Source of the DNA: Azorinus chamasolen | Lineage: Eukaryota; Mollusca; Bivalvia; Cardiida; Solecurtidae | NCBI GenBank assembly: GCA_963576725.1 | Contig: OY755237.1 | Span: 63,837,423-63,901,422 of the forward strand | Direction: 5' to 3' | Length of the DNA stretch: 64,000 nucleotides | Part shown: positions 40,968-51,357 of the stretch, one piece after another | How the letters are laid out: the number at the start of each line of letters is the position of its first letter | Numbering within the stretch: position 1 is the stretch's first letter | The notes under the pieces: model-generated | Databases searched by the model: none | What the model was told of the DNA's origin: nothing | What the model saw: the letters and a program-made list of their open reading frames with translations, nothing else | Program-made: the position numbers and the translations under genes

Positions 40968-41189
40968 CCTCATATAAACGCGTTTTGCAAACAGAGTAGA
41001 CCCAGATCAGACAGATCCTATAGGAGGTAATGGCATAAAAAGGAAAGGAATTTTTAACTGTTACGTGGAGTGTAGAATCGGATCTATCAGAGCAGACCAA
41101 GATCAGACGACTCCTCCAGGATCCATCTGATCTGTGTCTACTTTGTTTGCAATTGTGTGAAAAGGTGTTTATATGAAGGAAAGGGTTAA
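40968..41189. mobile_element. Composite PB element with two hairpin segments
   Basis: A 'd' half and arm (GCAAACAGAGTAGACCCAG), a short linker, then a second hairpin (GACGACTCCTCCAGGATCC) and a 'd' half ending GAAGGAAAGGGTTAA. Both ends are short halves. Confidence 0.55.
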
Positions 41190-41196
41190 TGTGTTT

Positions 41197-41445
41197 TGAC
41201 CCTTTCCCTGTTCTATGTTTATTACGAATTTCAATACCTACTAAATATTCGTGGACAAAATAGTTAAAATTAAATATGGAAGGTGGAACATTGTAGCCAT
41301 TTGAGAAAGTAAAGACACAGATCTTTGAAATTCTATTAGCAAACAGAGTAGACCCTGATCAGATGGCTCCTCTAGGAGCCATCTGATCTGGGTCTACTCT
41401 GTTTACAAATGCTTGAAAACATGTTTATATGAGGGAAAGGGTTAA
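41197..41445 (+). mobile_element. PB-2 MITE (c+d)
   Basis: TGACCCTTTCCCTGTTC ... GAGGGAAAGGGTTAA with hairpin tip GGCTCCTCTAGGAGCC. Near-identical to 60647-60896. Confidence 0.85.
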
Positions 41446-41590
41446 GCCTTTGATGTAATTAGAACTAAAGCACACATGCCCATATATGGTCTGTTTCCTG
41501 CCGTTCAAGTACATTATCCTGTAAACACCAGACATATGGCATCAATTAACGCTAATGAAATATTTCTTTCTCTATTTAATCCTTAATTAT

Positions 41591-41637
41591 GTCTCCCCCC
41601 ATATTTATATGGGGGAGACATATTGTTTTCGTGAGAG

Positions 41638-41677
<40 letters not shown>

Positions 41678-42807
41678 CCGTCTGTCCGTCACACTTTTTG
41701 TCCGGACGATAACTTCAATATGCCTGATGCCAGTTGATTGAAACTTCATATATGGAAAGAGTATAATGAGAGGAAGTGTCATGCACAAGGTCCATAACTC
41801 TGGCTTCACTAATATTGAAGTTATTGCCCTTTGTAAAAAAAATCACACTTTTTTGTCCGGACGATAACTCCTATATGGCTCATGCCATTGGATTGAAACT
41901 TCATATATGGAAAGATCATGACGAGAGGAAGTGTCATGCACAAGGTCCATAACTCTGGCTTCACTAATATTGGAGTTATTGCCCTTTGTAAAAAATATCA
42001 TAATTTTTTGTCCGGACAATAACTTCAATATGCCTAATGCCAGTTGATTGAAACTTCATATATGGAAAGAGCATAATGAGAGGAAGTGTCATGCAGAAGG
42101 TACATAACTCTGGCTTCACTAATATAGGAGTTATTGCCCTTTGTAAAAAAAATTCACACTTTTTTGTCCGGACGATAACTTCTATATGGCTCACGCCATT
42201 GGATTGAAACTTCATATATGGAAAGATCATAACGAGAGCAAGTGTCATGCACGGAGTCCATAACTCTCGCTTCACTAATATTGGAGTTATTGCCCTTTGT
42301 AAAAAAAATTCACAATTTTTTGTCCGGATGATTACTCCTATGTGACACATGCCATCGGAGTGAAACTTCATACATGGAACAATCATGATAAGAGAAAGTG
42401 TCATGCATAAGATCCTTAACTCGAGCTTCAATAAATTTAGAGTTATTGCCCCTTGTACATTTGTTTAATTCTTTCTTGTCCGGACGATAACTCCTACATG
42501 GCTCTTGCCATCGTATTGAAACTTCATACCTGGAAAGAGCATGATGAGAGAAAGTGTCATGAACAAGGGCCATAATTCTGGCTTCAATACTTTTGGAGTT
42601 ATTGCCCTTTGTTACATTTTTTGGCTGATTAATAACTCCTGTTCGACTGATGCTATTGGAATGACATTTTATTTTTGGAAAGAGCATGATGAAAGTAAGT
42701 GTCATGCACAAGGGCCATAAATCTGGTATCAGTATTTTTGGAGTTATTAGCTATTATTGGTTTTATTAGAGGGGAGACATCCGTTTTTGTGACAAAAACC
42801 TCTAGTT
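41591..42807 (+). mobile_element. Helentron-like element with (GTCT)n and ~156 bp core array
   Basis: 5' hairpin GTCTCCCCCC...GGGGGAGAC, a (GTCT)n/(CCGT)n block, then about seven core units with TTTGTCCGGACGATAACT, TGAAACTTCATA and GGAGTTATTGCCCTTTG. The 3' part repeats the 5' end inverted (AGGGGAGACAT), then a hairpin GTTTTTGT...ACAAAAAC and CTCTAGTT. Nonautonomous. Confidence 0.8.
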
Positions 42808-42998
42808 ATACATTTGAATATGCTTCAAAATTTATCAACAATTTCATTCAAAACGATTTCTTTGTACTGCTTGCTGTGTTTCATCACTGCAGTGTATCAC
42901 TAGATATTATATTTTGTAAACATTTTCACTATGGAATACACTATCATTGTTTAACCCCTTTACTTCATGAGTATTTATGTAGACATAATAAATGCTCA

Positions 42999-43232
42999 TT
43001 AACCCTTTCCTCCATTAATACGCCTTTCTACGCCTCAGTAAAAGTCACATTATGAAAACCATTGTGATAAATAGAGCATTTGCTCCTATAGGAGCAAATG
43101 CTCTATTTATCACAATGGTTTCAAACTACAAAATTCTAAATTTTCCTTTTCTCTAGTTAATGCTCCTTGTCAGTAGATTTATTCAAAGTGGTTGGATCTA
43201 AAAATAGCCTATGAGGGAAAGGGAAGGGTTAA
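42999..43232 (-). mobile_element. PB-3 MITE, complete
   Basis: TTAACCCTTTCCTCCATT ... GGGAAGGGTTAA with hairpin tip GCTCCTATAGGAGC. A PB-1 'a' tip fragment precedes it at 42950-42998. Confidence 0.85.
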
Positions 43233-43249
43233 CTAGATTTATATTGCGG

Positions 43250-43430
43250 CACTGTGAACCAGCAAATTTTTTTTATCATGACTGAAACAGTTACTGTAAA
43301 ATCAGGTGTGTATCTATTTCATAAGCACACAGAGCAGACCCTGATCAGATAGCTTACAGAAGCCACACGATCTCGGTCTACTCTGTTTGTAAAGACATGA
43401 AAGTATTTATTTATAAGATAAAAGCTTAAC
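43250..43430 (+). mobile_element. PB-1 MITE, decayed
   Basis: GTAAAATCAGGTGTGTATC, hairpin CACAGAGCAGACCCTGATC, and a 'b'-like half to TTATAAGATAAAAGC. Confidence 0.6.
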
Positions 43431-43448
43431 AGTAGTTAATTTTGAATA

Positions 43449-43617
43449 CAGTAAAACCTCTCTATAATGGCTACTAAATTACATCAAGTATTTTGTGTTA
43501 AAGGCAGGTGGCTCCCTACAGGAGTGTTCTGTTTTACTTTCACCTTGCTTTAAGCCACCTGCCATAAATATCAACTAATTAATTTAATTTAGTGGCCGTT
43601 ATAGAGAGGTTTTACTG
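43449..43617. mobile_element. TG MITE, core shortened on one side
   Basis: CAGTAAAACCTCTCTATAAT ... GAGAGGTTTTACTG with TA flanks. The left core arm is missing most of AAGCAAGGTG. Confidence 0.8.
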
Positions 43618-43701
43618 TAAACAGATTTTGAACGGCACTGATATTATGCAGACTCGTAGATTGGCTCCCTAATCTGGGTTTACTTTATATGCAAATACTA
43701 G

Positions 43702-43930
43702 TTAACCCATTCCTTCATAGGCTATTTGTAGACCCAACCTCTTTGAATGAATCTACCCAAAAGGAACATTTACTAGAGAAAAGTTAAATTTTAGAATTTT
43801 GTAGTTTGAAACTATTGTGATAAATAGAGCATTTGCTCCTATAGGAGCAAATGCTCTATTTATCACAATGGTTTCAAGAAGTGGTTATTACAGAGGCGTA
43901 GAAAGGCGTATTTATTGAGGAAAGGGTTAA
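43702..43930 (+). mobile_element. PB-3 MITE, complete
   Basis: TTAACCCATTCCTTCATA ... GAGGAAAGGGTTAA, perfect hairpin. Confidence 0.85.
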
Positions 43931-43956
43931 TCCATTCCCAAATTCAATGGGTACGT

Positions 43957-44115
43957 AACCCTTTCAACACTGAATTTTAAGAGTGGACCAGCCCATTAGT
44001 GTGTAACTATAGTCAGTTCACTCAGTATGAAAGACTTAATGTTGGTAAATGGTTTTGAACGACAAGCAGTGCAGACCCTTATCAGAGACCTCTACACTGT
44101 TTGCATATGTTGGTG
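43957..44115. mobile_element. PB-7 remnant
   Basis: AACCCTTTCAACACTGAATT with ACAAGCAGTGCAGACCC and CTACACTGTTTGC arms. Confidence 0.5.
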
Positions 44116-44127
44116 CATGGACATCCA

Positions 44128-44375
44128 TTAACCCTGTACTCCATAAATACGCCTTTCTACGACTTTGCAAACAGAGTAGACCAAGATCAGACAGCTCCTA
44201 TAGGAGCCATCTGATCAGGGTCTGCTCTGCTTGCTTATGATATTATAGAGATAAGATTTTGTAGTTTCTGGTCTGACCAATATTTCCTTTGTGCATGTTC
44301 TATTATAGCAATTAATCTGATTAATATTCATGATGTCATTATTTCTTCATGAATATCATGGAGTAAAGGGTTTAA
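44128..44375 (-). mobile_element. PB-1 MITE (b+a), complete
   Basis: TTAACCCTGTACTCCATA ... GGAGTAAAGGGTTTAA with hairpin tip AGCTCCTATAGGAGCC. Confidence 0.85.
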
Positions 44376-44582
44376 CGGCATGGTACAAAACTATTTGTAA
44401 ACTTCATGTTGTGATCAATTTGGACACAATGTCAGCGTAGATTATTAACACTATGTTTGTTTAGTAGAATAAGGTTAAGTTGTTCATCTTGGTCAATATT
44501 TTCCTCAATAAATTGTGTTATGTATACATTGTAAATGGACAGTTTGGCTATAGTAACTATATTATTTAACCTTTATTAGTAT

Positions 44583-44787
44583 TTAACCCTTTCCTCCATA
44601 GGTTATTTATAGACCCAATCTACCGAAAAGGAGCATTTACTAGAGAAGAGGAAAATTTTAGATCATTGTGTAGTATTGAAACTATTGTGATAAATAGAGC
44701 ATTTGCTCCTATGGAGCAAATGCTCTATTTATCACAATGGTTTTAAGAAGTGACTATTACAGAGGCGTAGAAAGGCGTAATTATTAA
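44583..44787 (+). mobile_element. PB-3 MITE, right end truncated
   Basis: TTAACCCTTTCCTCCATA, hairpin tip GCTCCTATGGAGC, and an end at AAAGGCGTAATTATTAA. Confidence 0.8.
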
Positions 44788-45050
44788 ATATGTCTTTCTA
44801 GTTCTACACCTTTGCAAGAGCCAACTGATCTGAGTCTTTTTAATTAGAATGTAATATTATAATATAGATATGATACTTATAATTCTATAGGCCAACAGAG
44901 CAGCCACTGATCACACGGCTCCTATAGGAGTAGAAAAGTGTAGTTATGGAGTAAAGAGCTAAACGTCTGTCCACTTTCCCGATTATTAGGTGTTTGGGAG
45001 ATTACTTCTGCTCTAATTTTCAGTTAGCTGATCCAGATTGTAATTTTGAA

Positions 45051-45172
45051 TTAATACTTTACTCCATGAATATTCATGTATGAAATAATTATATCATGAA
45101 TATGAATGGACCAATTTGTAATAATGGCATAATTATGAACACAAGGAATGTTTGGCCAGGACATAATCTATA
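45051..45172 (+). mobile_element. PB 'a' half only
   Basis: ACTTTACTCCATGAATATTC to GGACATAATCTATAC, stopping before any hairpin; PB-6 starts directly after. Confidence 0.65.
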
Positions 45173-45177
45173 CAACT

Positions 45178-45383
45178 TTTTGCACGGTAAGTAATTTTTC
45201 GTCTGCAACAATTGTCGTCTGCTTCAATTCTTAAAATAAACTTTCTCTCATAATTTTGCAAAAATTTGGTCAAGATGACAAACAGTAGGATCCTGATGAG
45301 ACGCCGCATTATGCGGCGTCTCATCTGGATCCAAACTGTTTGCATAGGTAATCACAGTTTAGCCGCTAGCGTGCAAAGAGTTA
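45178..45383 (-). mobile_element. PB-6 MITE
   Basis: Inverse of 53554: TTGCACGGTAAGTAATTTTT ... GCTAGCGTGCAAAGAGTTA with hairpin GATGAGACGCCGCATTATGC. Confidence 0.8.
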
Positions 45384-45741
45384 CAATCTTAGTAATCCAC
45401 AATAAATACATCAGACCCTGATCTGATCTGCACTGCTTGCCACATGAAAATGTATCAAAGAAGTCTTTCACTCTTCAAATTTCAGAAGAGTGCATAATTG
45501 ATAAACGTTGGCACTGAAAGGATTAATCTAATTGTCCATTGTCCGGAGGCTGCACAGCTTGGTGACCTCTTCGTTGACCTTTAGTGTTCCTCTGGCAATT
45601 CATGACACTCTTCGGAAACAGTTTAATTCTCATCTTTCTGACAAAAAAATGTTAGAAAAAAACTTACATGAACATAAAACAGTCACCAGTACTTGATGAC
45701 TATTCAGGTTTGAGTGCTAATTGTATTAGTATTTGAGGGCT

Positions 45742-45872
45742 TTAACCCTTTCCTCCATAAATACGCCTTTCTACGTCTCTGAAACCATTGTAATAAATAG
45801 AGCATTTACTCCTATAGGACGGGAGCAAATGCTCTATTTATAATAATGGTTTCAAAATTCTAAAAAATTTCC
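45742..45872 (-). mobile_element. PB-3 MITE, truncated
   Basis: TTAACCCTTTCCTCCATA and a hairpin with an asymmetric tip (CTCCTATAGGACGGGAGC). The second flank is lost. Confidence 0.7.
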
Positions 45873-46073
45873 CTTGAAATGAAAGACAAAAAACAACAAC
45901 CAAAAACCTGATCAACAGCACCTTCTATAATTACAATGAAGCAACTTTTATCTCTTCAGTTTAAACCTTTTGCCTGATAGAAATGCCTTCCATACCTTTG
46001 CAAACAGGGTAGACCCAGAAAAGTCATGATCTCATTATTTCTTACATGAATATTCATGGAGCAAAAAAGGATT

Positions 46074-46758
46074 AAATGATTTTTTTTTTTGCTGTATACA
46101 ATAGCAATGTTTATAAGCAATTTATTCTCAACTATTTTGAGACAGTCCCCGGACTACTGTAAAGCTTCCTTCAGCAATGCAACTTGAGTGACTATAGTAG
46201 GGTTGACAATTTTTGAGTATGCCATAGAAGCTAATGAATAAATAAGCGAAGCTGTTCGCTGAAGCAGCTGTCGCGACCCAAAGCGTCATCACATGCTACA
46301 CTAAAACAGATCTGAATCATCCAGGTGGAACAGTACATTGTTTTATATGGTTTTAAGAAAAGTGTCAAGCTTTCAGTGACTTTGATAGTGAAGTATTGTT
46401 TACATCTTATTCATGGTGATAACAGAATGTCCAAAAATTTGTTACGGCAGCTGCAAGTAGGATTTATAAAATCTTAAAAAAAACGTTTCTCATTATGATT
46501 GGTATTTGGATAATAAGCTTTCTTTAAGTGAGAAATTGAAAATCGTCAAATTGGCTTAATACCTTTTCACTCGTCCGTATCGCAAATCAAAATAACCATA
46601 CAGGTATGCTGGTGACTTACAATATCCAGACATCGATTTTGTAACAAAAGTGATATACTATGAATTGAGTCTGTATAAGGTAAACATTCAGTTAAGATCA
46701 CCGAAGGAAAATCAAGCGGAATTTACTATTGATGTGCAAAGGTTAATCAAGATCAGAT
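46074..46758. other. No recognised feature
   Basis: Unique sequence between MITEs. A PB-1 remnant lies just before it (45961-46073). No supported exon. Confidence 0.4.
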
Positions 46759-46970
46759 TTAACCCTTGCAACGCTGAATTTTCAAATGGACTGTTCCAAA
46801 ATTAAAACAGGTCAAGCTTATGGTGAATATTTAGGGATTTTTCTAATGAAAAGTGTAACATTACAAACAGTGCAGACCCTGATGAGAGGGCTCCTCTAGG
46901 AGCCCTCTCATCTGGGTCTACACTGTTTGCAACTGACATTAATGACTCGCATCCCATGCTGTAAGGATTA
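46759..46970 (-). mobile_element. PB-4 MITE
   Basis: TTAACCCTTGCAACGCTG ... CCCATGCTGTAAGGATTA, inverse of 25906. Confidence 0.85.
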
Positions 46971-47081
46971 GCCACAGTAAGATGGAGATTGGATTTATTT
47001 CATTGGTTGTCAACTCCCGCCATAAAATGGATTAGTTTTATCTTTCCTGTCAAAGGAGCGTAATCAGGGTTGTGTTTACGT

Positions 47082-47106
47082 TATAAAAGGCTGAAATTAT
47101 GCAAAT
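47082..47106 (+). promoter_or_regulatory. TATA box and octamer upstream of the 47.3 kb candidate exon
   Basis: TATAAAAGG at 47082-47090 is a consensus TATA box. ATGCAAAT (47099-47106) is a perfect POU octamer. A start about 30 bp downstream would leave a ~230 nt 5' UTR before the ATG at 47343. CCATAAAATGG at about 47021 is close to an SRF CArG box but one base too long. Confidence 0.4.
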
Positions 47107-47342
47107 ATTTGAATGACCAAATTATGGGCATTAAGGGTCCTCACCCCGAGTTGTAAAGCCATGGGTGTAGGAATTATGTGAAAACGAGCTTTCGGATATA
47201 GTGTTTGAATAGTGTGTTCATTTCTCATTTCATTCAGTTTAATTTTTTTCATTGTCAGTGTGAAAAAGTGTGTGTTAATAAAGCAAAGGAATATGTATGG
47301 AATTCACATGAGATAAGAATAGATAAGGATAGAAGGACAAAG

Positions 47343-47379
47343 ATGGATGCTACCACTGTGAAATTTCATAAATTTAGAG
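47343..47379 (+). CDS. Candidate short first coding exon (TATA-driven)
   Basis: AAGATGG provides a good initiation context. The frame reads MDATTVKFHKFR plus one base and ends at a good 5' splice site, AGAG|GTAAAG, in phase 1. If unspliced it meets a stop three codons later, so translation would need splicing. Unique sequence, TATA box upstream. The same exit phase as 7185 and 22879 suggests a shared downstream exon. No family recognisable from 12 residues. Confidence 0.4.
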
Positions 47380-47616
47380 GTAAAGTATGATGTTTGTAAC
47401 CCTATGACCTGAAGTATATTTAGACAAAATTAGACTACAGTTCAGTCCCTGATGAAACTGCAGTTGTTTGATCAGGTTTAACACTCAGCCTATGTCCGAA
47501 TACTTAGGATTATTTGTAATTAGGGTAAATTGCATTTAAATTCTAGTGTTTTCAGAAATGCAGATTGAATGAAATAGGTTACCGTCCCAGTAAAATGATA
47601 CTGACACTGCCTGAGT

Positions 47617-47834
47617 AATAACCCTTGCCCAGTCATATAAACACCTTTTCACTCCTTTACAAACACAGTAGACCCAGATTAGGGTCTGCTCTGTTTGCTT
47701 ATGAAATATTTAATATATGTATCTAAATCTACAGTTTGCAAAACATTATGTGTACATAAAAAATACCATTCTAAAATTCAATAAATATTCATGATGTCAT
47801 TATTTTCTTACATGAATATTCAGGACAGTGTTAA
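47617..47834 (-). mobile_element. Chimeric PB MITE (d+a)
   Basis: AACCCTTGCCCAGTCATATA 'd'-type half, collapsed hairpin (ACCCAGATTAGGGTCTG), then an 'a' half. It ends in the TTAA shared with the next element. Confidence 0.65.
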
Positions 47835-48080
47835 CCCTTTCCCTCATATAAACGTGTTTTCACGCATTTGCAAACAGAGTAGACCCAGATCAGACGGCTC
47901 CTAGAGGAGCCATCTGATCAGGGTCTGCTCTGTTTGCTATTGGAATTTGAAAGATCTGTGTCTTTACTTTCCAAAATGGCTACAATGTTTCATCTTCCAT
48001 ATTTCATTATAACAATTTTGACCATTAATATTCAGTATGTAATGAAATTTGGAATAAAAATAGAACAGGGAAAGGGTTAA
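47831..48080 (-). mobile_element. PB-2 MITE (d+c), complete
   Basis: TTAACCCTTTCCCTCATA ... ACAGGGAAAGGGTTAA with hairpin tip GGCTCCTAGAGGAGCC. Confidence 0.9.
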
Positions 48081-48184
48081 AGGGATGATACAGAAAAAAT
48101 TTGTTTAATTTCTGAGATCGGGTGCATTTAGCAATAATATACTAGGTCCTGGGCTCGTATTCACTAACAATTTGAGTCTAACTT

Positions 48185-48475
48185 TAACGTGTTACTCCAT
48201 AAATATGCCTTTCTACGCCTATGCAAACAAAGTAGACCCAGATCAGACTGCTCCTGTAGGAGACGTTTGATCAGGATCTGCTGTTTGAACATGACAAATT
48301 ATAGATATGATTCTACAGTTTCTACTATGGCCAAAACTTCCTGTGTCCATGTGCTAATAAAACAATTTATGTAATTAATAGTGTTATTATTTCTTACATG
48401 AATATTCATGGATTCAATAAATCTACCGAAAAGGAGCATTTACTAGAAAGGCATCAATATGAGGGAATGGTTTAA
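48185..48475 (-). mobile_element. PB-1 MITE running into a PB-3 fragment
   Basis: 'b' half, hairpin and 'a' half to TTCATGGATTCAATAAATC, then the PB-3 motif ACCGAAAAGGAGCATTTACT and a GAGGGAATGGTTTAA end: a chimeric right side. Confidence 0.65.
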
Positions 48476-48504
48476 TTATTTTACAATATTTGTCTTACAT
48501 TCAC

Positions 48505-48642
48505 AATTGTGAGCAAGTGGCATCATTACTCGAAATTCGTCTCCATGCACAAGTGTGAACAAGTGGCATCATTACTCGAAATTCGTCTCCATGCACAAGT
48601 GTGAGCAAGTGGCATCATTACTCGAATTTTGTCTTGAAACAT
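48505..48642. repeat. 46 bp tandem repeat, 3 copies
   Basis: GTGAGCAAGTGGCATCATTA recurs at a 46 bp spacing (48511, 48557, 48603). Confidence 0.9.
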
Positions 48643-48722
48643 ATGCGATTGCCTACAAGCTATATAACCCATACATACTTTGTTTGCAAATGTGTAAGAA
48701 ATCATATCTGTGGAGTAAAGGG

Positions 48723-48951
48723 TTAACCCTTTCCTCCATAGACTATTTTTAGACTCAACCTCTTTGAATGAATCTACCCAAAAGAAGCATTAACTAGAGG
48801 AAAGGAAATTTTTAGAGTTTTGTAATTTGAAACCATTGTGATAAATAGAGCATTTGCTCCTATAGGAGCAAATGCTCTATTTATCACAATGGTTTCAACA
48901 GGTGACTTTTACAGAGGCTTAGAAAGGCGTATTTATGGAGGAAAGGGTTAA
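48723..48951 (+). mobile_element. PB-3 MITE, complete
   Basis: TTAACCCTTTCCTCCATA ... GGAGGAAAGGGTTAA with perfect hairpin. It shares its first TTAA with a PB short-half fragment ending at 48726. Confidence 0.85.
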
Positions 48952-49089
48952 GAAATATCGGTCATTTCTCTGTCAAACCCCATCTTGTTGGTACTTGTCA
49001 GATTCACATCTCTGGTGTAGATCTACCAAGTGACAACGAGACAGAGTTTCACTGAGATGCAAGAGATTTGGATCTTATCTACAGCTTAG

Positions 49090-49268
49090 TTAACCCTTTC
49101 CCTGTTCAATATTCCTATCAGAAATAATGACATCATGAATATATATTAGCTGCTGTTTTATAAAAATTTTGCTTTGGCAAACAGAGCAGACCCTAAAGGA
49201 GCCCTCTGATCTGGGTCTTCTCTGTTTGCAAATGCGTGAAAAGGTGTTTATATGAGGGAAAGGGTTAA
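49090..49268 (+). mobile_element. Chimeric PB MITE (a+d), first of a five-element chain
   Basis: TTAACCCTTTCCCTGTTC with an 'a' body, a hairpin missing one arm tip, and a 'd' half ending GAGGGAAAGGGTTAA. Confidence 0.7.
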
Positions 49269-49270
49269 TA

Positions 49271-49412
49271 TTAACCCTTTACTTCATGAATATTCATGTA
49301 AGAAATAATGACATTTGACTGGCAAACGGAACAAACCCGGATCAGATGGCACCCACAAGGGTTGTCTTATTAGGGTCTACTCTGTTTGCAAAGGCCTGAA
49401 AAGGCAATCATC
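49271..49412 (+). mobile_element. PB-1 MITE with shortened long half
   Basis: TTAACCCTTTACTTCATG, then a jump from AATAATGACATT directly to GGCAAACGGAACAAACC. The middle of the 'a' half is deleted. The right end is eroded. Confidence 0.65.
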
Positions 49413-49427
49413 AATATAAATCATCCT

Positions 49428-49654
49428 ATATTCCATTAAAACACCTTTCTATGCCTTTGCAAACAAAGTAGACCCAGACCAGATAGTTCCTATAGGAGCA
49501 GTCTCTGTTTGCTTATGACATAAAATAGATATGTTTCTGCAGTTTCTGTCATGGACAAAGTTTCTGTGTTCATGTGCTATTATAACAATCAAATTAGTTA
49601 ATATTCATGATGCCATTATTTCTTACATGAATATTCCTGAATCAAATGGGTTAA
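49428..49654 (-). mobile_element. PB-1 MITE (b+a)
   Basis: ACACCTTTCTATGCCTTTGC with hairpin tip AGTTCCTATAGGAGC, and an 'a' half ending AATGGGTTAA. Confidence 0.75.
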
Positions 49655-49861
49655 CCTTTTCCTCTATATAAGCACCGTTTTAGGCATTTGCAAACAGAGT
49701 AGACCCCATCAGAAGGCTCCTATAGGAGCCATCTGGTCAGGATCTGCTCTGTTTGCTTTTTACATGATAAAGATCTGATTCTACTTCTTCAAAAGTTCAC
49801 ATAATAAAAATTCAGCTAATAAATCTACATGATGTCATTATTTATTACATGAATGGGTTAA
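49651..49861 (-). mobile_element. Chimeric PB MITE (d+a)
   Basis: TTAACCTTTTCCTCTATATA, hairpin tip GGCTCCTATAGGAGCC, 'a' half to ATGAATGGGTTAA. Shares TTAA with both neighbours. Confidence 0.7.
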
Positions 49862-50107
49862 CCCTTTCCCTCATATAAACATGTTTTCACGCATTTGCAA
49901 ACAGAGTAGACCCAGATCAGACGGCTCCTATGGGAGCCGTCTGATCAGGGTCTGCTCTGTTTGCTAATGGAATTTTGAAAGATCTGTTTCTTCACTTTCT
50001 AAAATGATTACAATGTTCCACCTTCCATATTTCATTATAACTATTGTGACCATGAATATTCAGTAGGTGTTGAAATTTGGAATAAACATAGAACAGGGAA
50101 AGGGTTA
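49858..50107 (-). mobile_element. PB-2 MITE (d+c), complete
   Basis: TTAACCCTTTCCCTCATA ... ACAGGGAAAGGGTTAA with hairpin tip GGCTCCTATGGGAGCC; last of the chain. Confidence 0.9.
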
Positions 50108-50687
50108 AAGGGTTAAAATACAACTAGACAGATCCTCTTTTCCACTTTGTTACCTGACTTTACCTCGTTTAGGGCACAATAGGCTGCTCAGCATGACAGA
50201 AACGCTTTGAGCCCTTCACAATGCTGAATTTTAAAATGGAACAGTCCTATCATTGTATAGAGGAAGTGCAAAGGTGTAGAAAGGCGTATTTATGGAGTAA
50301 AGGGTAATAATGAACAGATTAAAGTTGCTGGATACTTTTAAATGACAAATAGTACAGACCTGGAGTCCTTGACCTGAGTCATTCAGGGCTCTTTTTGTAA
50401 TTTGGACTGAACATTGTGAAAAATAGACATTTGGCATTTTGCTTGACATTTTTTAACCATTTGATTGCTTAATTGTCAAAATGGGATGGTCCATACTTTA
50501 GAGTTAATTAAGATAAATAAATAATTATATTAAATCAAATAAAACATAAATGTATAGAGTTCATTTAGAATTAAATGGGAAACTGTACTGATTTCTGCAT
50601 GATAAAGAGTGCACTCTCTGATCAGACCGCATCCTCTCTAAAATCTCTCTGGAAGCCCTGTGATCTTGGTCTACACATTTCCCACAT
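50108..50687. other. Unique sequence with PB debris
   Basis: Short PB fragments at 50218-50310 (AATGCTGAATTTTAAAATGG; GTGTAGAAAGGCGTATTTAT). Otherwise unrecognised. Confidence 0.4.
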
Positions 50688-51129
50688 TCAAATAGTTTTA
50701 TTTCATGAATATTCATATCAGAAATATTGAAATCATGAATATTTAATAACTGAATTTTTATAATGGTTTAAAAATACATACAGCATTTTGTATAATATAA
50801 TTCCATAAGCAAACAGAGCAGACCCTGATCAGATGGCTCTTACTGCAGTCTTCTGATCTGTGTCTACTCTTTTTGCAAAGGTGTATCTATCGAATAAAGG
50901 GCTATTAACCCTTTCCCTGTTGGATATTCATGTAAGAAATAATGACATCATGAATATTTATTAGCTAAATTGTTATAATGGCATTTGTAAACGTGAATTG
51001 TTTTGTATGAATGAGGTTTATATAATTCCATTAGCAAACAGAGCTCCTACTGACTGAAGCCACCTGGTCTTAGTCTACTCTGTTTGCAAAGGTGTGAAAT
51101 ACAAAAGTTTGCATCAAGGAAAGGGTTTA
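50688..51129 (+). mobile_element. Two PB-1-type MITEs sharing TTAA
   Basis: 50688-50908: 'a' half, hairpin tip GGCTCTTACTGCAGTC, 'b' half. 50905-51129: TTAACCCTTTCCCTGTTG with 'a' body, a hairpin with one arm mostly missing, and a short half ending AAGGAAAGGGTTTA. Confidence 0.7.
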
Positions 51130-51172
51130 GCAAATTCATACATTTGCAAGAGACACCTTAACCCGGAATCTC

Positions 51173-51357
51173 ATCCTGGATCCATGCTTATAAAACTTTT
51201 AGTTGAGTCTAAGTTCGTTCTCAAGTTTTTGATTGGTCAGATTTGAGCCTCTGGCTCAAATCTGTCCAATCAAAAGCTTGAGAACTCAAATCTGACCAAT
51301 CAAAAGCATGAGAACGAAACTCAGACTCAACTAAAAGCTTTATAAGCATGGACCCTG
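51173..51357. repeat. R1 foldback palindrome, complete
   Basis: TCCATGCTTATAAAACTTTT ... AAAAGCTTTATAAGCATGGA. The arms contain TTTTGATTGGTCAGATTTGA, duplicated once in the right arm as at 7261. Each unit holds an inverted CCAAT box (ATTGG). Confidence 0.8.

Noticed and set aside
41555..42711. Open frames of 60-151 codons on both strands
   Set aside because: They translate the ~156 bp core units and (GTCT)n block of a Helentron-like element.
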